NCBI GenBank assembly: GCA_009760855.2
Contig: WPIO01000017.1
Coordinates: 6,316,501 to 6,380,500, forward strand
Origin: Cristatella mucedo
Lineage: Eukaryota > Bryozoa > Phylactolaemata > Cristatellidae
Length of the DNA: 64,000 bases
Direction of reading: 5' to 3'
In this document: piece by piece, positions 10,525 through 21,040 of the stretch
How positions within the stretch are numbered: the stretch's first letter is position 1
Layout: every line of letters starts with the position of its first letter
Notes under the pieces: model-generated
Told to the model about the DNA's origin: nothing
Database searches by the model: none
What the model saw: only the letters and a program-made list of their open reading frames with translations
Translations under genes and position numbers: made by a program

Positions 10525-12867
10525 GTTCGTAGTGTCAGAGGCGATCGGTTGATGGCAGCGACTCGCGAGCCCCGAGCCCGCTTGGCGCCGGTTGGCGTCA
10601 CTCAAGGATATCGAAAGCTATTTCCTGGAATAATTCGCGTAATCAGTCGAGTCGTCCAGTTGTATTAGCTTGGTGCTGTGATTGACGGAATTTTACCCGG
10701 ATTGTACTCGGAGCAGGCCCGGTTCCCCCCAAAATACAAAGTGCTCGACCGAGGGTACGTCCTCTGCCCTGTAGATAAAAAAGCCCGCACGGCTATTGGG
10801 GCGTTCTGAAAATCCTGATGCGCGTAAAAGTAAAATCTACGTTTTGATTAGCCGCCTTGCACGAGAGGTATTTATGCTATTTGCATGGTTTGCTTACTGC
10901 GCCAATCTCGAGCAAGGAGAATACAATTCCAGGCAAGATCCGGACAAGAGACCCAAGGTCAGCCATCCAAGAACTGCAAGCACTTAATGTGCTAGACCTG
11001 CGTATACGATTTCAGTGCCGCTCATTTAATATTGCATTGTCATCCGTGACGTATCGATCTATCTATCTTTGTTAGCTGCGAAAGAACAATGCCCGTACAT
11101 AGGGCGTAGCTTGGACTATCAGTCGCTCATTATGCTCTGCTTACGGTGTTTAGGGCGCTCGCCGCGCCAGGCTTTTGAATTTAGGAGATATGTACAAGAA
11201 GCTTATGATTGATTGCAGTCAGTGGTTTTGAAACTCGTGCATTTTTGCACGATAAGATCAAGGCGCTAATCGTGTATGACAGAAGCGAGCGAGAAGTGGA
11301 AGCGAAATGGAGTAGCGCCGCATAGGCGGCGCGTGTAGGGGCCGCGACGCACTCTGACCCTCAGAATCCATCCACTCTCGTAGAGATGCTCCGTCATTCC
11401 TTTCTACACCGCATACTTGGCAGTTCATGTTCGCGTGATGGGGGATTTCGCAAAGTTTCCTTGTCTCCTTTGGCAATGAAACAACCACGACATCGTGGGG
11501 CACAACCGTGATGGAAGTGGCCAAACGGACCGATTTCAATGTAGGGAGGCGCAGCGTCAAGTGAAAGAAGCCGCAGTTTGACCATCGGATGGTGTTGATT
11601 TCACTACTGCGCATCGAGCTGGGCCTCATTAAACAATCTGCCGCGGCTCTAGCCGATTAGTCAGTCGCTTTCAAGTACGTCCGAGATGTCTTTTCGCAGC
11701 TGTCGGGGGTAAAGGTCAAACAAAGCTGGAGTCGTCGTCGGACCGGAGACGAAGGAGATCGTGTGGAGTGTGAATTATTCACCAAGATGCCAGGCAGCAG
11801 GGAGAAAGCGCTTGGATCTGTTTCGTTCCAGTGATTCACGGCTTTCTTCGCGAAATCATAAGGCTGAAAACTAGCTGCAGTAGTTTCAGGCTATCATAAA
11901 GAGAAATATATAATGAGGGATGCAGAATGTCCCTTAAAGTCCATTCCCTTGATGCTAAACTTACATTCAATAAGTAGGGGTGACGGATCAATATTGGAGC
12001 TTACTCGGAGGAGCAAGGCGAGGGCCCTCACCAGTATGTACTGGAATTTAAACGTCATTTCCGAGAGCAGCATTATGAATGCAAGATGGAGGACCAAGTT
12101 TAGGAGACTGTATTTGAGAGAGCTAATTTAAGAAAGGAGTTTGCAGTGTAAGCGCAAATCTAGAGCATCTAATCGTGACCGAATCCACGTCAGAGGTAAT
12201 TTTGGCATGACTCTAGAGTGCATTCATGATAATTTTGATTCACTTGCTATTCTTACTCACTAAACGTAAACCACAAGATGCTAATTTGTCAGTTGCCTCA
12301 TCGGAAAATGCTCTATTTCAAATTAATCACAATCATTATCACAAAAGCGAAGTTTGTAATGAATAACAGCCGTATTGCACACTTTTGAAGCATAGGCAAC
12401 AAGGAAATAATGCGTCCTACCGATCGATACAATTTTTTCTTGCATAATGTTTTTACAACAATCAATATGGTAGCTGGACGTTTTCGCTCCTCGATCCCCT
12501 CATGCATGCTCAGGCTCCGGGATTTTCACGTGCTGCTTTCTATTACTCGTAGCGTGTACAGCTATTGGCCCAGGTTTAGGGTCGCGGTTTCAACTCATTT
12601 GAATCCCATAACCTAGGTTTTTTAACGCTTCTAGCTCACGCTGAAATTCTAAGCTGACTTTCACTGATCTCAAAGAATAGAAAACGGATATCCTGTGCGC
12701 GAAAATCATAATTTTACCTGGCTCCTGGCTTCTGCAGCCGAGTAAACAAAGTCTTGGGTCCGCTTGCGTGTCGGCCATGCTTGAGTGTCTACCAGGCTTG
12801 CATCATGATCGTCTCTGCCCACCGTTACTCGCGGGCCGACAGATGGTACAACACTTTTTAGCTATGC

Positions 12868-13045
12868 GGATGAGCCGTGATGGCGCACTAGGTAAGGCAG
12901 TTGCTTTTCACGACCTCGGCCCCGAAGTCGTGGGTTCGAATCCTGCGGTGGGCGATCCTTTATTGCCACTGCAAGCGGTGGTAATAGCCGTAAAGGCTCT
13001 TCTGTCGCTATACAAAAAGAGGCTGTTAAATACGGTTGTATTTTT
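12868..13045 (+). mobile_element. SINE-1 copy, near full length
   Basis: GAGCCGTGATGGCGCACTAG begins the tRNA-like head. The B box GGTTCGAATCC is at about 12933. The body GGGCGATCC and GTAAAGGCTCTTCTGTCGC and the tail AGGCTGTTAAATAC follow. It lies in Wnt intron 2, about 500 bp before exon 3. Confidence 0.92.
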
Positions 13046-13544
13046 CAGGCTTGTTTGTCGTGAACCTGGCAACTGATCAAATACAGCGTAGATTACTCTT
13101 TATTCGAGCTTCAAAAATGCGAAGCCACGAGTGGCTTTCCGTCTGGTCTCTGCTTTTCTCGTTATTGTCTCTGGTAGCTATGCACGTATTCTATGAGCGC
13201 TTGTATGTTTATTATTTCTGGTCTATTACAATAGATGCCTGGTCTTTTTTGAGTGCGGTAGTTTTCTGACCTGTGGTCACTTTGCAAAGATATTTAATAT
13301 TTAACTATGAGAGTGCACTTAGCCATTGTCGTGTACATTTGCACGAAATTCACTCCCCTTGATCAGCGCCGGCCCTAGTGATCGCAGCTGCGATTTCAGT
13401 TTGCGGGACGCATGAGCGGCTAGAATTGACGCGCATTCGAAATGGTATCGCTTGCTTAATTAGCAGCCCGATGGCTCATTCCGAACTTTAAGTTACGCGT
13501 AGTATGCGAGTTTTGCTTAGTAACCCATTTTCTTCATTTTACAG

Positions 13545-13825
13545 CCACGAAGGAAGTGGCGTATGTGCAAGCCATAAGTTCAGCGGGTGCTGCATTGGGC
13601 TTGTCGAGGGCTTGCCGATTAGGCGAGCTGGCAGGATGCAGCTGCGACAAGAAGCGACCGGAACCAGTGGCGGCCATTCGTCAGCGGGGCCCCTGGCAAT
13701 GGGCCGGATGTACTGACGGGATCGCCTACACTATCAGCGTGTCGTCTTTCGTTCTCGATGCCGGCCGGAAGGAAGTCGACTCACACAGCTCGGTGACTTT
13801 GCACAACAGACGAGTTGGCCAAAAG
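13545..13825 (+). CDS. Wnt: Wnt exon 3: central helical Wnt domain
   Basis: The acceptor is a T-rich tract ending TTTTACAG at 13544. The exon encodes about residues 105-198. Family landmarks in order are TKEVAYVQAISSAG (usual TREAAFVYAISSAG), SRACRLGELAGCSCD, WQWAGCTDGIAY (usual W.WGGCSDNI.YG) and the exon-final LHNRRVGQK (usual LHNNEAGRK). Four more family cysteines are present. The exon ends exactly on a codon boundary before a good donor, GTCAGT at 13826, the classic position of the intron just before the acylated hairpin in animal Wnt genes. Several normally invariant residues are changed (HNNEAGR to HNRRVGQ), so this is a fast-evolving Wnt. Failure to splice would run in frame into an 18-bp tandem repeat and stop at about 13957. 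Confidence 0.93.
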
Positions 13826-13837
13826 GTCAGTGGCGTG

Positions 13838-13909
13838 GGCGGTAGTGGCATCTCAGGCGGTAGTGGCATCTCAGGCGGTAGTGGCATCTCAGGCGGTAGT
13901 GGCATCTCA
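13838..13909 (+). repeat. 18-bp minisatellite, four perfect units, next to a splice donor
   Basis: Four identical copies of an 18-bp unit (GGCGGTAGTGGCATCTCA) begin 12 bases after the exon 3 donor at 13826. The unit length is a multiple of three, and read-through from exon 3 would add Gly-Gly-Ser-Gly-Ile-Ser repeats. Confidence 0.97.
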
Positions 13910-15287
13910 GGGAGGCGCTCTTTTCCGTGTAACACATGCGGCGTGTTTTTTTTCTAAAGATGGTGTCTCTGAACCAACAGAGTTTACCTGGTCGAGTTAA
14001 ATGCAAGTTGACCGTAGTAAGCTGTTTATCCTTCTTTGCGTCTATGTGCAATTGTGCACTTTCTCGTCACTTATCTTTCGTTCTCCGCCGTCTTTCGTGT
14101 GACTCACCGAATCCATTTTTATCTCCCGATCCTGGTGTGCGTCTTCGCGGCGTTCCTGGTTCATTCTCTAGACCTTGCCAAAAAGGTCCAATCTTAATAA
14201 ACAAGTTTTATTCTGCAGGAATAACAAAATAGGGACGCTCATTTTTGGACTCAACGAGTACCGCTTATCACCAGAGCTTTCGGAAATCTCCCGGGGGGGG
14301 GCAGGGCGGGGTGAGGGCTTTCCTGGGCCAGTCAACATAAGTAGCCAAGTATTTAATATTTGCTTTGACGTCTTATAATCAGAAAATGACGCCGGAGCAA
14401 CTGCTGGTCGGACGATTAGCTCGGGAGTGATTAGCCACGAATAAAGTCAGAGAGAGGCAGCCTTTTCGCGAAATACGCTCAAGTAGACTTCCGGCGGATA
14501 GCCGCCAGCGTCTCTAGAAAGCCTACGAAGGCGCGGGAAAAGGGCTACGCCACTGCTTTACGTAGCTCTGCTGGATGCCAGAGAGTCGTTGATAGCTTTC
14601 AGGAATCGCTGTGCGACCATTTATGGTTAGGCAGGGCGGTGAATGTCCTTCTCAGCATCTATGACCTTCCTGTCGGATGCAGTCGACCTTTCCAGCCATT
14701 TTAATTTCGCCCCGGACTGTCTCTCTGCTTCGAGAAACTCGGGCGTCCCCGTTCAAGAAGCGTTTTCGGAGGCTCCGAGTGTCCGCCCGCTAAAGCTTCC
14801 GACTCTTCCGATGTTTGGAAGTCGGATAAAGATCTTCCGACTCTTCCGTGCTTCACAGTTCCAGCTTCAGTTGCTCACCAGCAGCTGACCCATGGCAGCC
14901 GATGCAGCCTCTCTTAGACCTCGTACCTTTCACTGTCCATCCGTAAGCGTCACCGTGCAGCCCGTTCAGTCAGATGGCCATAAATAAACGAGTTCGGGGA
15001 CTAGTCATGAAGGAAGGAAGCAGGACTGCATCGTGGTCGTAGAAAGGCTGGATGAGGAGAGTGCTGCCTGCGGGAATTGCAGCTTTATTTTGCTCGCTGT
15101 TCACCATTTTTGACGATTGACGATTCGGAGGAGGGCAACGAGAAAAGCAGACGTGACGAGCGATCCGGTTTCGCCGATGTCCCGACGCTAGAATGAACGA
15201 ATGCTGTACCGCTGCCTCTCGATTTAATCGTTACGTTCGCACGGGGCCATGCGCTGTATGTCCGTAGCTAGGTTCAGCATAAAGAGG

Positions 15288-15346
15288 CACACGCACGCGC
15301 GCGCGTGAACGCACACACTTGCTCGAGCTCGTGCGCGTGCGCGTGA
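15288..15346. repeat. Alternating CA/CG purine-pyrimidine tract
   Basis: Runs of ACGCACGCGCGCGCGTG and GTGCGCGTGCGCGTG flank a CTCGAGCTCG core. Such alternating tracts can adopt Z-DNA in principle. Confidence 0.7.
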
Positions 15347-16700
15347 TGTCACGGTTTCATCACGACAAGGTGCCCGAAGAAAAGTCGGCAAAGACCGTGC
15401 GGCGCCAGGGAACGGCCAACGTTACATCGGGTGCCTATCGGGGTGCGCTCTGCTGCTAACTTCCCGTACTGGCGCTAGATGGGCAACCCGCCCGTACCCG
15501 GAAAGGGCGATGCGTCATCTGCAATACCAATCGAGGACACTTGTTGCTCGCGGCCGCAGAATAGCTCGTAGCTCCAGAGGCTGTCGACGACAAAGCTGGA
15601 AGCACCTGTAATTATTTTGATTGCTTTGGATGGATTCTCGACAGATGACGCCTTCTCTTTCGTCGGAAGCCCAGTCATGGGCAGGGCAAACAATTTAAAG
15701 ACGATAAATTGTGACTTACCCAAGCAGCTGGGTTGGGTATTGGTCACAGAGCCTCGGTGTAATGGTAGCTGCACCGCCGGGCCTGTCAGCGTTCAGCGGA
15801 GGCAGTGCATCAACTCAGTAGGTGAGCCATATGCACTCAGCGGAGTTCAGTCTAGGCTCATTTCCTCTTGTACTGCTGACAGGGCTCATTGATGGTCTTA
15901 TAATGGCGTCCGTGGCTGAGCCTTAGTACTGACCCTTAAAGTTTTGCTGGGGTAAACAGTTGAGCCAGTTTTGTCCGTATCTGCCGCGCTCAGCACTCGT
16001 CCGTACTTCACAGGCCGCTGAGCGACGCATTTTAAAAATTTTCCAATGAGGTAATGCAATTAATTTCAACACACACTGCAGTTACAATCGTGGAGAAATT
16101 GAGCACAGGGTAGGTGGGGCGTATTTACGAAATAACAAAAGTGGATACGGTCGAGCTCCAATTGAATTTTCGAACACAAGAATCTTGGTAGCAAGTCTAG
16201 GATCCAGGATCGCCAGTCATGCCGCAGTCGCAAGAAGCTTCAATCGAATGCGGCTATTCTAAGGGCTGATGCTAATAAGAAATTTTCTGCGAATAGCCGA
16301 ATGATTGGCTCGGCGGTTGCTACGCCAGAATCTTTTGATTTAAACACTCGAACGACGATGTTCGTTGCACGGCTATCAGCGAAAAGCTTCAAGACCCGTT
16401 TGACCTTGTGACCATCTTTATGATGACGTTGTCGGACTGGCAAACAAAGCCCGCCAAGTTGGGTCCTGATTCTGGCGACTGGGACGTGTCGGTTGCGTAA
16501 CTAGCACAGACCTCGAAGCCACCAGCCTGAGGACGGGCACGATATCACACGATTCGGGAAAGCCGCTTATCATTTTGCTGTTGTCCATGAGCGGACGCTT
16601 CCTAGCTTTTCCGCCAACGAAAAGATCGCATTGCCATGGGCAAGACAGCAAGCAACTGACTGCACTAGCCAAAGTCTTCTTTAGTGTGAGTAAATGGCCG

Positions 16701-16893
16701 TCCCCAATAGCCAGCGCCTCCGGGCGCATTGCCTGTTCCTTATTGAAGCAGGCAGACACACAAGGTATAGTATCAATGAAATAATAATAATAATAAATTT
16801 AATATTATTATAATTCCATTGGTACTAAACCTTGTGTCTGCCTGCTTCAGCGAGAAACAGGCAGTGAGCTCGGAGGCACTGGCTATTTTGAGA
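16701..16893. repeat. Inverted repeat, arms of about 85 bp around a TAA/ATT spacer
   Basis: The left arm (about 16701-16783) is the imperfect reverse complement of the right arm (about 16811-16893). Both contain CCTTGTGT(GT)CTGCCTGCTTCA and GAGGC(A/G)CTGGCTATT in the right-arm sense. The spacer is (AAT)n-like. This is a foldback or MITE-like hairpin. Confidence 0.85.
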
Positions 16894-17539
16894 TTCCAAT
16901 ATAGGCACTGCAATTAGTACAAAGTGTAAGCTTTGAGGTGCTTGCTAACTTGGACTACCTTTTGTTTGAACACTCGAGGGGTCAGATTTGGAAGACTTTA
17001 GCCGTAATGCTGGGGCTAGATACAGTGCGATAACTTGGAGAACGTCCGAAATGAAAAGGGGCATGCTGGGAAGCAGCAGCAGCAGCAGCATCAGGACTCA
17101 GGAGCCAGGCCCAGCAGCAGCACCAGCACATAGGAGCCAAGCCCAGTCGCCGTTGTAAGTTTAAGATGGCTGCACCAACCTCTTGATGAAAGGGCGGTGA
17201 CCAATTTTCAAGACAAAAATACTATGAAGCTGGCTCAGCAATAACGAAATGAATCAACGAATATAAAAGACTCACAGTCGGAGCTTTAAATATACAGCAA
17301 AGCTCTGCTAGTAATGATAATAGTAGTCACTAGTTGCTTGCATAACGAACTAATCCAGCCACATAGAAAAGCATTCAAAAACACACTAGGATCATGCTTT
17401 GACAAGCCTGCAATAGTATGCAAGAAGATACTTGGAGCTACTAGTTTGTAGCAGTACTGGTTAATAAGCATTCACTAAATCGTGACTAAACTAAGCAAGC
17501 AAGGCACACAGGAGAAAAACAGACATATTCATGGGGGAG

Positions 17540-18030
17540 GGGACTGAGTGGAACAGATACAATTTGCTGAGACTAATTCTGAAAAGTCAAAGCAGGCGGG
17601 GACGCATGCCAGAGGTGAGCTCCAAACTTCCGCTGGTGACGAACTGAAGGCTCGATCACCGAAATATTTCAATTTAGTGCCAGCATCGCCGAAATGACGA
17701 GAATCCAAGAAGATGGTGGTGCGAGAGCACCCTAGAGGAGCACAGAGGTCGGGTAGTTGGGCTGTTAAAAGCGAATGAAATGACACGTAATTCAGTTCTT
17801 ACAGAAGTGATTCGTAGTGACAGCTGCAGGATTCAACTGACGACAGATCGGAAGAGCTACTGAGTTCATTCACCAGTTGCTCTTGATTGAGTGCACAAGC
17901 CGGGAGTCCAGAATGAAAGTAGCGGCAGTAATCTAGAAACGATCTCACAAACAATTTAATTAGCTCTGCTGCCGAAATCTTATCTAAGAAGACCCTAGAT
18001 TTAGCAATGTTCCTCAGATAATACTGGGCC
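17540..18030 (-). mobile_element. LINE-C old copy, 3' part
   Basis: The - strand frames read YYLRNIAKSRVFLDKISAAE, LIKLFVRSFLDYCRYFHSGL and PACALNQEQLV. This matches the LINE-A pattern ([36 protein letters not shown]) but is far diverged. It is separated from its 5' part by a SINE-1 insertion at about 18031-18185. Confidence 0.72.
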
Positions 18031-18185
18031 GGCTTGATTCGGGTCTTAGCCCAGGCGTAATGTGCTCGCTCTCCACTACCAGATCGTGGGTTCCAGTCCT
18101 GTAGCGGGAGATCCTTTATTGCCCATTGCAAGCAGTGGTGACAGCCATTAAAGCTATTCTGCAGCTACATAAATGAGGCAGTTAA
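18031..18185 (+). mobile_element. SINE-1 copy nested in LINE-C
   Basis: The head has B box-like GGTTCCAGTCC (one base off the usual). The body GGGAGATCCTTTATTGCC, CAGTGGTGACAGCC and AAAGCTATTCTGC and the tail GAGGCAGTTAAAT follow. It interrupts the LINE-C reading frame. Confidence 0.82.
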
Positions 18186-19650
18186 ATTAGCCAACCATTC
18201 GCTTTAACTTTAACTTTGGCCAAGCAGGCAACGTGCTCAATCAATGGCAAGTAATTTTGGAACAGCAAGTCAGCACCGTGGGCAGACGTCGCGGGAGTGA
18301 TGCAACAAGAACCAATCTTGAGGACGTGGTTTTCCAACTTGAGGGTGGCTCTAAACTTGTCCATTAATATCAGATTGGTCTTACCGTTGCCAAGCTTCTG
18401 GAATTTAGCGTCTACCCAAGTGCGAATATCGTCGCTGCAGGCTGCAAAAGTAGACACCGAATCCGATGGCTGAGCGAGAATTTGAAGGTCAAAAGATAAG
18501 TAGAAAGCTACGTGTCGTCTATGTATTAATGAAATCCAAATTGTGTTTTGTGACGAAATCCGCCAGAGGGAGAATATAGTTTAACAAAAAGTAAGGGGGA
18601 CTGAGATCAAACCCTGCGGTGCCCCATGTTTCAGGGGCTCCCTGAATGACTAACAGCTACTACTACTCCGACATCCCTCACTTAGGTAAAAAACAAAAAC
18701 AACAAAAAACCCAGTTCAGCGGTGTGTGCCAGAGATACCCGGGCTTGTCAAGAGGCAATTAAAAAGGATCTGTGAGTCATTGTGTCAAATGCTGCTGAGA
18801 GATCTATGCAAACTAGCAGACATGCCCTACCGACCCTCGTCAGCATTGATCAGAAGGTCATTTTAAATCCCGAGCAAATTAGTTGATGTGGAATGGTTAG
18901 CTCTAAATTCCGACCAGAACTTTCTATGATCTGCGGGCCCTGAAACTGTCCAGCAATATAAAATGAGCGAAGTGTAATCGCATTGCTTCCGGTTCAGTGC
19001 TCGCTCAGCTATCTTAGAAAGGAATGATAAAAGGGAGACTGGGGGAAAGCTTTATAGGTTCGGATGATCTGGTTGGTGTCTTTGTAACGAGCGGTACAAA
19101 ACGGCTGTTTTATGAGGGAAAGTGACTTCATCGGCAGCCTGGAACATATTTGAGGAGTACTGTTGGGACAGGGTCAAGAAGACCAGTGGTAATTTTAGCC
19201 TGACGGACAAATTTAGCTGAGTCTCAGTAGGTACACGTGTGAAGGAGAACAAAAGCAGAGCAGGGCAGAGCAGGAATGCAGTCTGGCAGGGATAGCAATG
19301 GGGGAGCGGTGTCCCTAATCCTTTCAATCCTATCTAAGAGAAAATTAAAGAAACGCTCTGCTAAGTCACCACTGGGTATAATGGGCAGCAGTCATATTTG
19401 AGAGCAGTTAATAAGACGGCCGACAGATGCAACGATCACATCTGGGTTTTTGACCTGCGATGCGACTATTTATCTACACAATTCGGACTTGGCCTTAGCT
19501 AAAATACCACAATGATCCTCGTGCGCCAAGTGGCGGGCTGTGGCCCCTCACCTTTTTCGGAGGGCCTTATCGAGTCTGCCTTCAGTATTCCTTGATTTAC
19601 GTATGCCAGCCTTAAATCAAAGAGGACGTGGCAGGTAAAGACTTGTCGTC
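18186..19650 (-). mobile_element. LINE-C old copy, reverse-transcriptase part
   Basis: On the - strand the frame at 18182-18457 reads ACSDDIRTWVDAKFQKLGNG, then KTNLILMDK. This corresponds to LINE-A CIDDIRTWMAANFLKLNDDKTNLLVMGK. Further right are degenerate matches to the RT palm and fingers (LRRYG-, FRAN-type and LLPFLS-like segments). Many stops; dead. Confidence 0.72.
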
Positions 19651-19667
19651 AAGTCAGAGAATAAACT

Positions 19668-20135
19668 AATATTAATAATAAGAATAATAATGCATTTGAT
19701 CTATCACTCTCAGAGAACTCAATCTCTTTCTAGGCACTTTACATGTGCTGCAAAGGAAGCACTATCGAATGGTTAGTGTATCATGCTTGATAAACAACAA
19801 GAACAGCATGGTTAGGGGTGACATGCACCGGGTCGGCCTACAAGTTTGGTTAGTGGCAGCATGCGCAGTGTCAGCACGCAGAAGCAAATAAAGAATGAAT
19901 CACAGAGTAACCACTAAATGCTGTGATAAATAAGTGTGTTTTTTAGTTTCTTCTTAAATGTAGTCAAGAGATGTCGTGACGCAAGTCGGGAGTAATTTCC
20001 AAGCTTTGGGAGCTTCGAACTAAAGGCACGGCCCCCAAAGGATTTGAGGTTTGTACAAGGTATTGGTAAACAGTTACATTCCGAAAAGTGGGTGGCACGA
20101 CGCTTAGCCTGGTGGGAGAGTAGTTCCAATAGATT
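19668..20135 (-). mobile_element. LINE-A fragment, 3' end
   Basis: TAA-type tail, 3' stem-loop and 3' UTR, then a - strand frame with LPIPCTNLKSFGGRAFSSKL. It is truncated at about 20135. Confidence 0.85.
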
Positions 20136-20139
20136 CATC

Positions 20140-20480
20140 TAGCACACTGGCTCGAGTCGTGTGATAGCATTGCATCAAGGAGTGAGGGTTGGTAGATCAG
20201 TCAAGCAGTAGGGCAGAGGACTCAAGTTTGGTTTTGACAGCATCTATTTAGAGAGACTTTAGGTTTCCCAATTCACATGCAATTTTGGATGCCGTATCAG
20301 AACTCAATCTAGGAAGAATGAAATCTGCAAATAATCGAATGTGCATAAAGGGTAACATAGAAGTTGATACAGTACCGTCGAGGCAGAAAATTTGGTGAAA
20401 TTTGTGGCCTTTTATATATTTCGGAGCCAAATATGGCACTGAGGCAGTGCGAGCATGTTGGACCATACAGCATCAGATAG
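20140..20480 (-). mobile_element. LINE-A-like endonuclease fragment
   Basis: The - strand frame at 20248-20466 contains KYIKGHKFHQIFCLDGTVST and ASKIACELGNLKSL. This aligns with LINE-A endonuclease THIKGHTLDQIFSYHCTLSS and SSKITCESQNLKTL. It may be the 5' part of the copy at 19668-20135 after internal deletion. Confidence 0.68.
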
Positions 20481-20499
20481 ACTACTAGGTGGATATTGA

Positions 20500-21040
20500 A
20501 ATAACAACAATAACAGTAATAATACACTTGATTAAGCACCCTCAGAGAACTAGATCTCTTTGTAGGCGCTTTACAGTTGCTGCAAAGGAAACACGATCGA
20601 ATGGTGAGTGGTATCATGCTTGATAAACAGCATGAACAACATGGTTAGGAGTGACATGCACAAGGTCGGCATGCAAGTGTGTTTAGTGGCAGCATAATCA
20701 GTGTCAGCACGCATAACCACATGAAGGACGAATCACAGGGACCCACTAAATGCTGTCCTAAATAGGTCTGTTTTTAAGTTCTTTTTAAATGTGGTCAAGT
20801 CAGGGGATGTTCTGACGCAAGTCAGTCGGGAGTGAATTCCAGGCTTTGGGAGCATACGAACTGAATGCACGGTCTCCAAAGGATTTGAGGTTTGTAAACG
20901 AGGTATTGGTAAACAGTTAGATTCCGAAAAGCGGATGGTACGACGCTAGGCCTGGTGGGGAAGTAGATCTGATAAGCAGGCTGGAGCGAAATAATGAAGG
21001 AACCTAAAAGTGAGCGACAAAACGAATCAACTAGAAATCA
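20500..21040 (-). mobile_element. LINE-A copy, 5'-truncated
   Basis: The TAA-type tail begins at about 20505. The stem-loop, full 3' UTR and the start of the C-terminal frame follow on the - strand, ending at GAGCGACAAAACG near 21030. Confidence 0.87.

Larger units (their letters stand above)
13910..17520. other. Intron 3, part without recognised transposon
   Basis: No gene or known element seen, apart from the inverted repeat at 16701-16893 and a purine-pyrimidine alternating stretch near 15290. Open frames are short and do not resemble known domains. Conserved regulatory DNA could be present but cannot be recognised from one genome. Confidence 0.4.

Noticed and set aside
11258-11629. A 123-residue - strand frame in a moderately GC-rich part of Wnt intron 2
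   Set aside because: No recognised domain, no clear splice signals and no repeat membership; it could be chance.
12868-13045. A tRNA gene, because of the perfect B box
   Set aside because: The acceptor stem does not close, the same sequence recurs across the window with a common body and tail, and it is therefore a SINE.
17075-17150. CAG-rich imperfect duplication that could encode a Gln-rich exon
   Set aside because: No open frame with splice signals; a short low-complexity duplication only.
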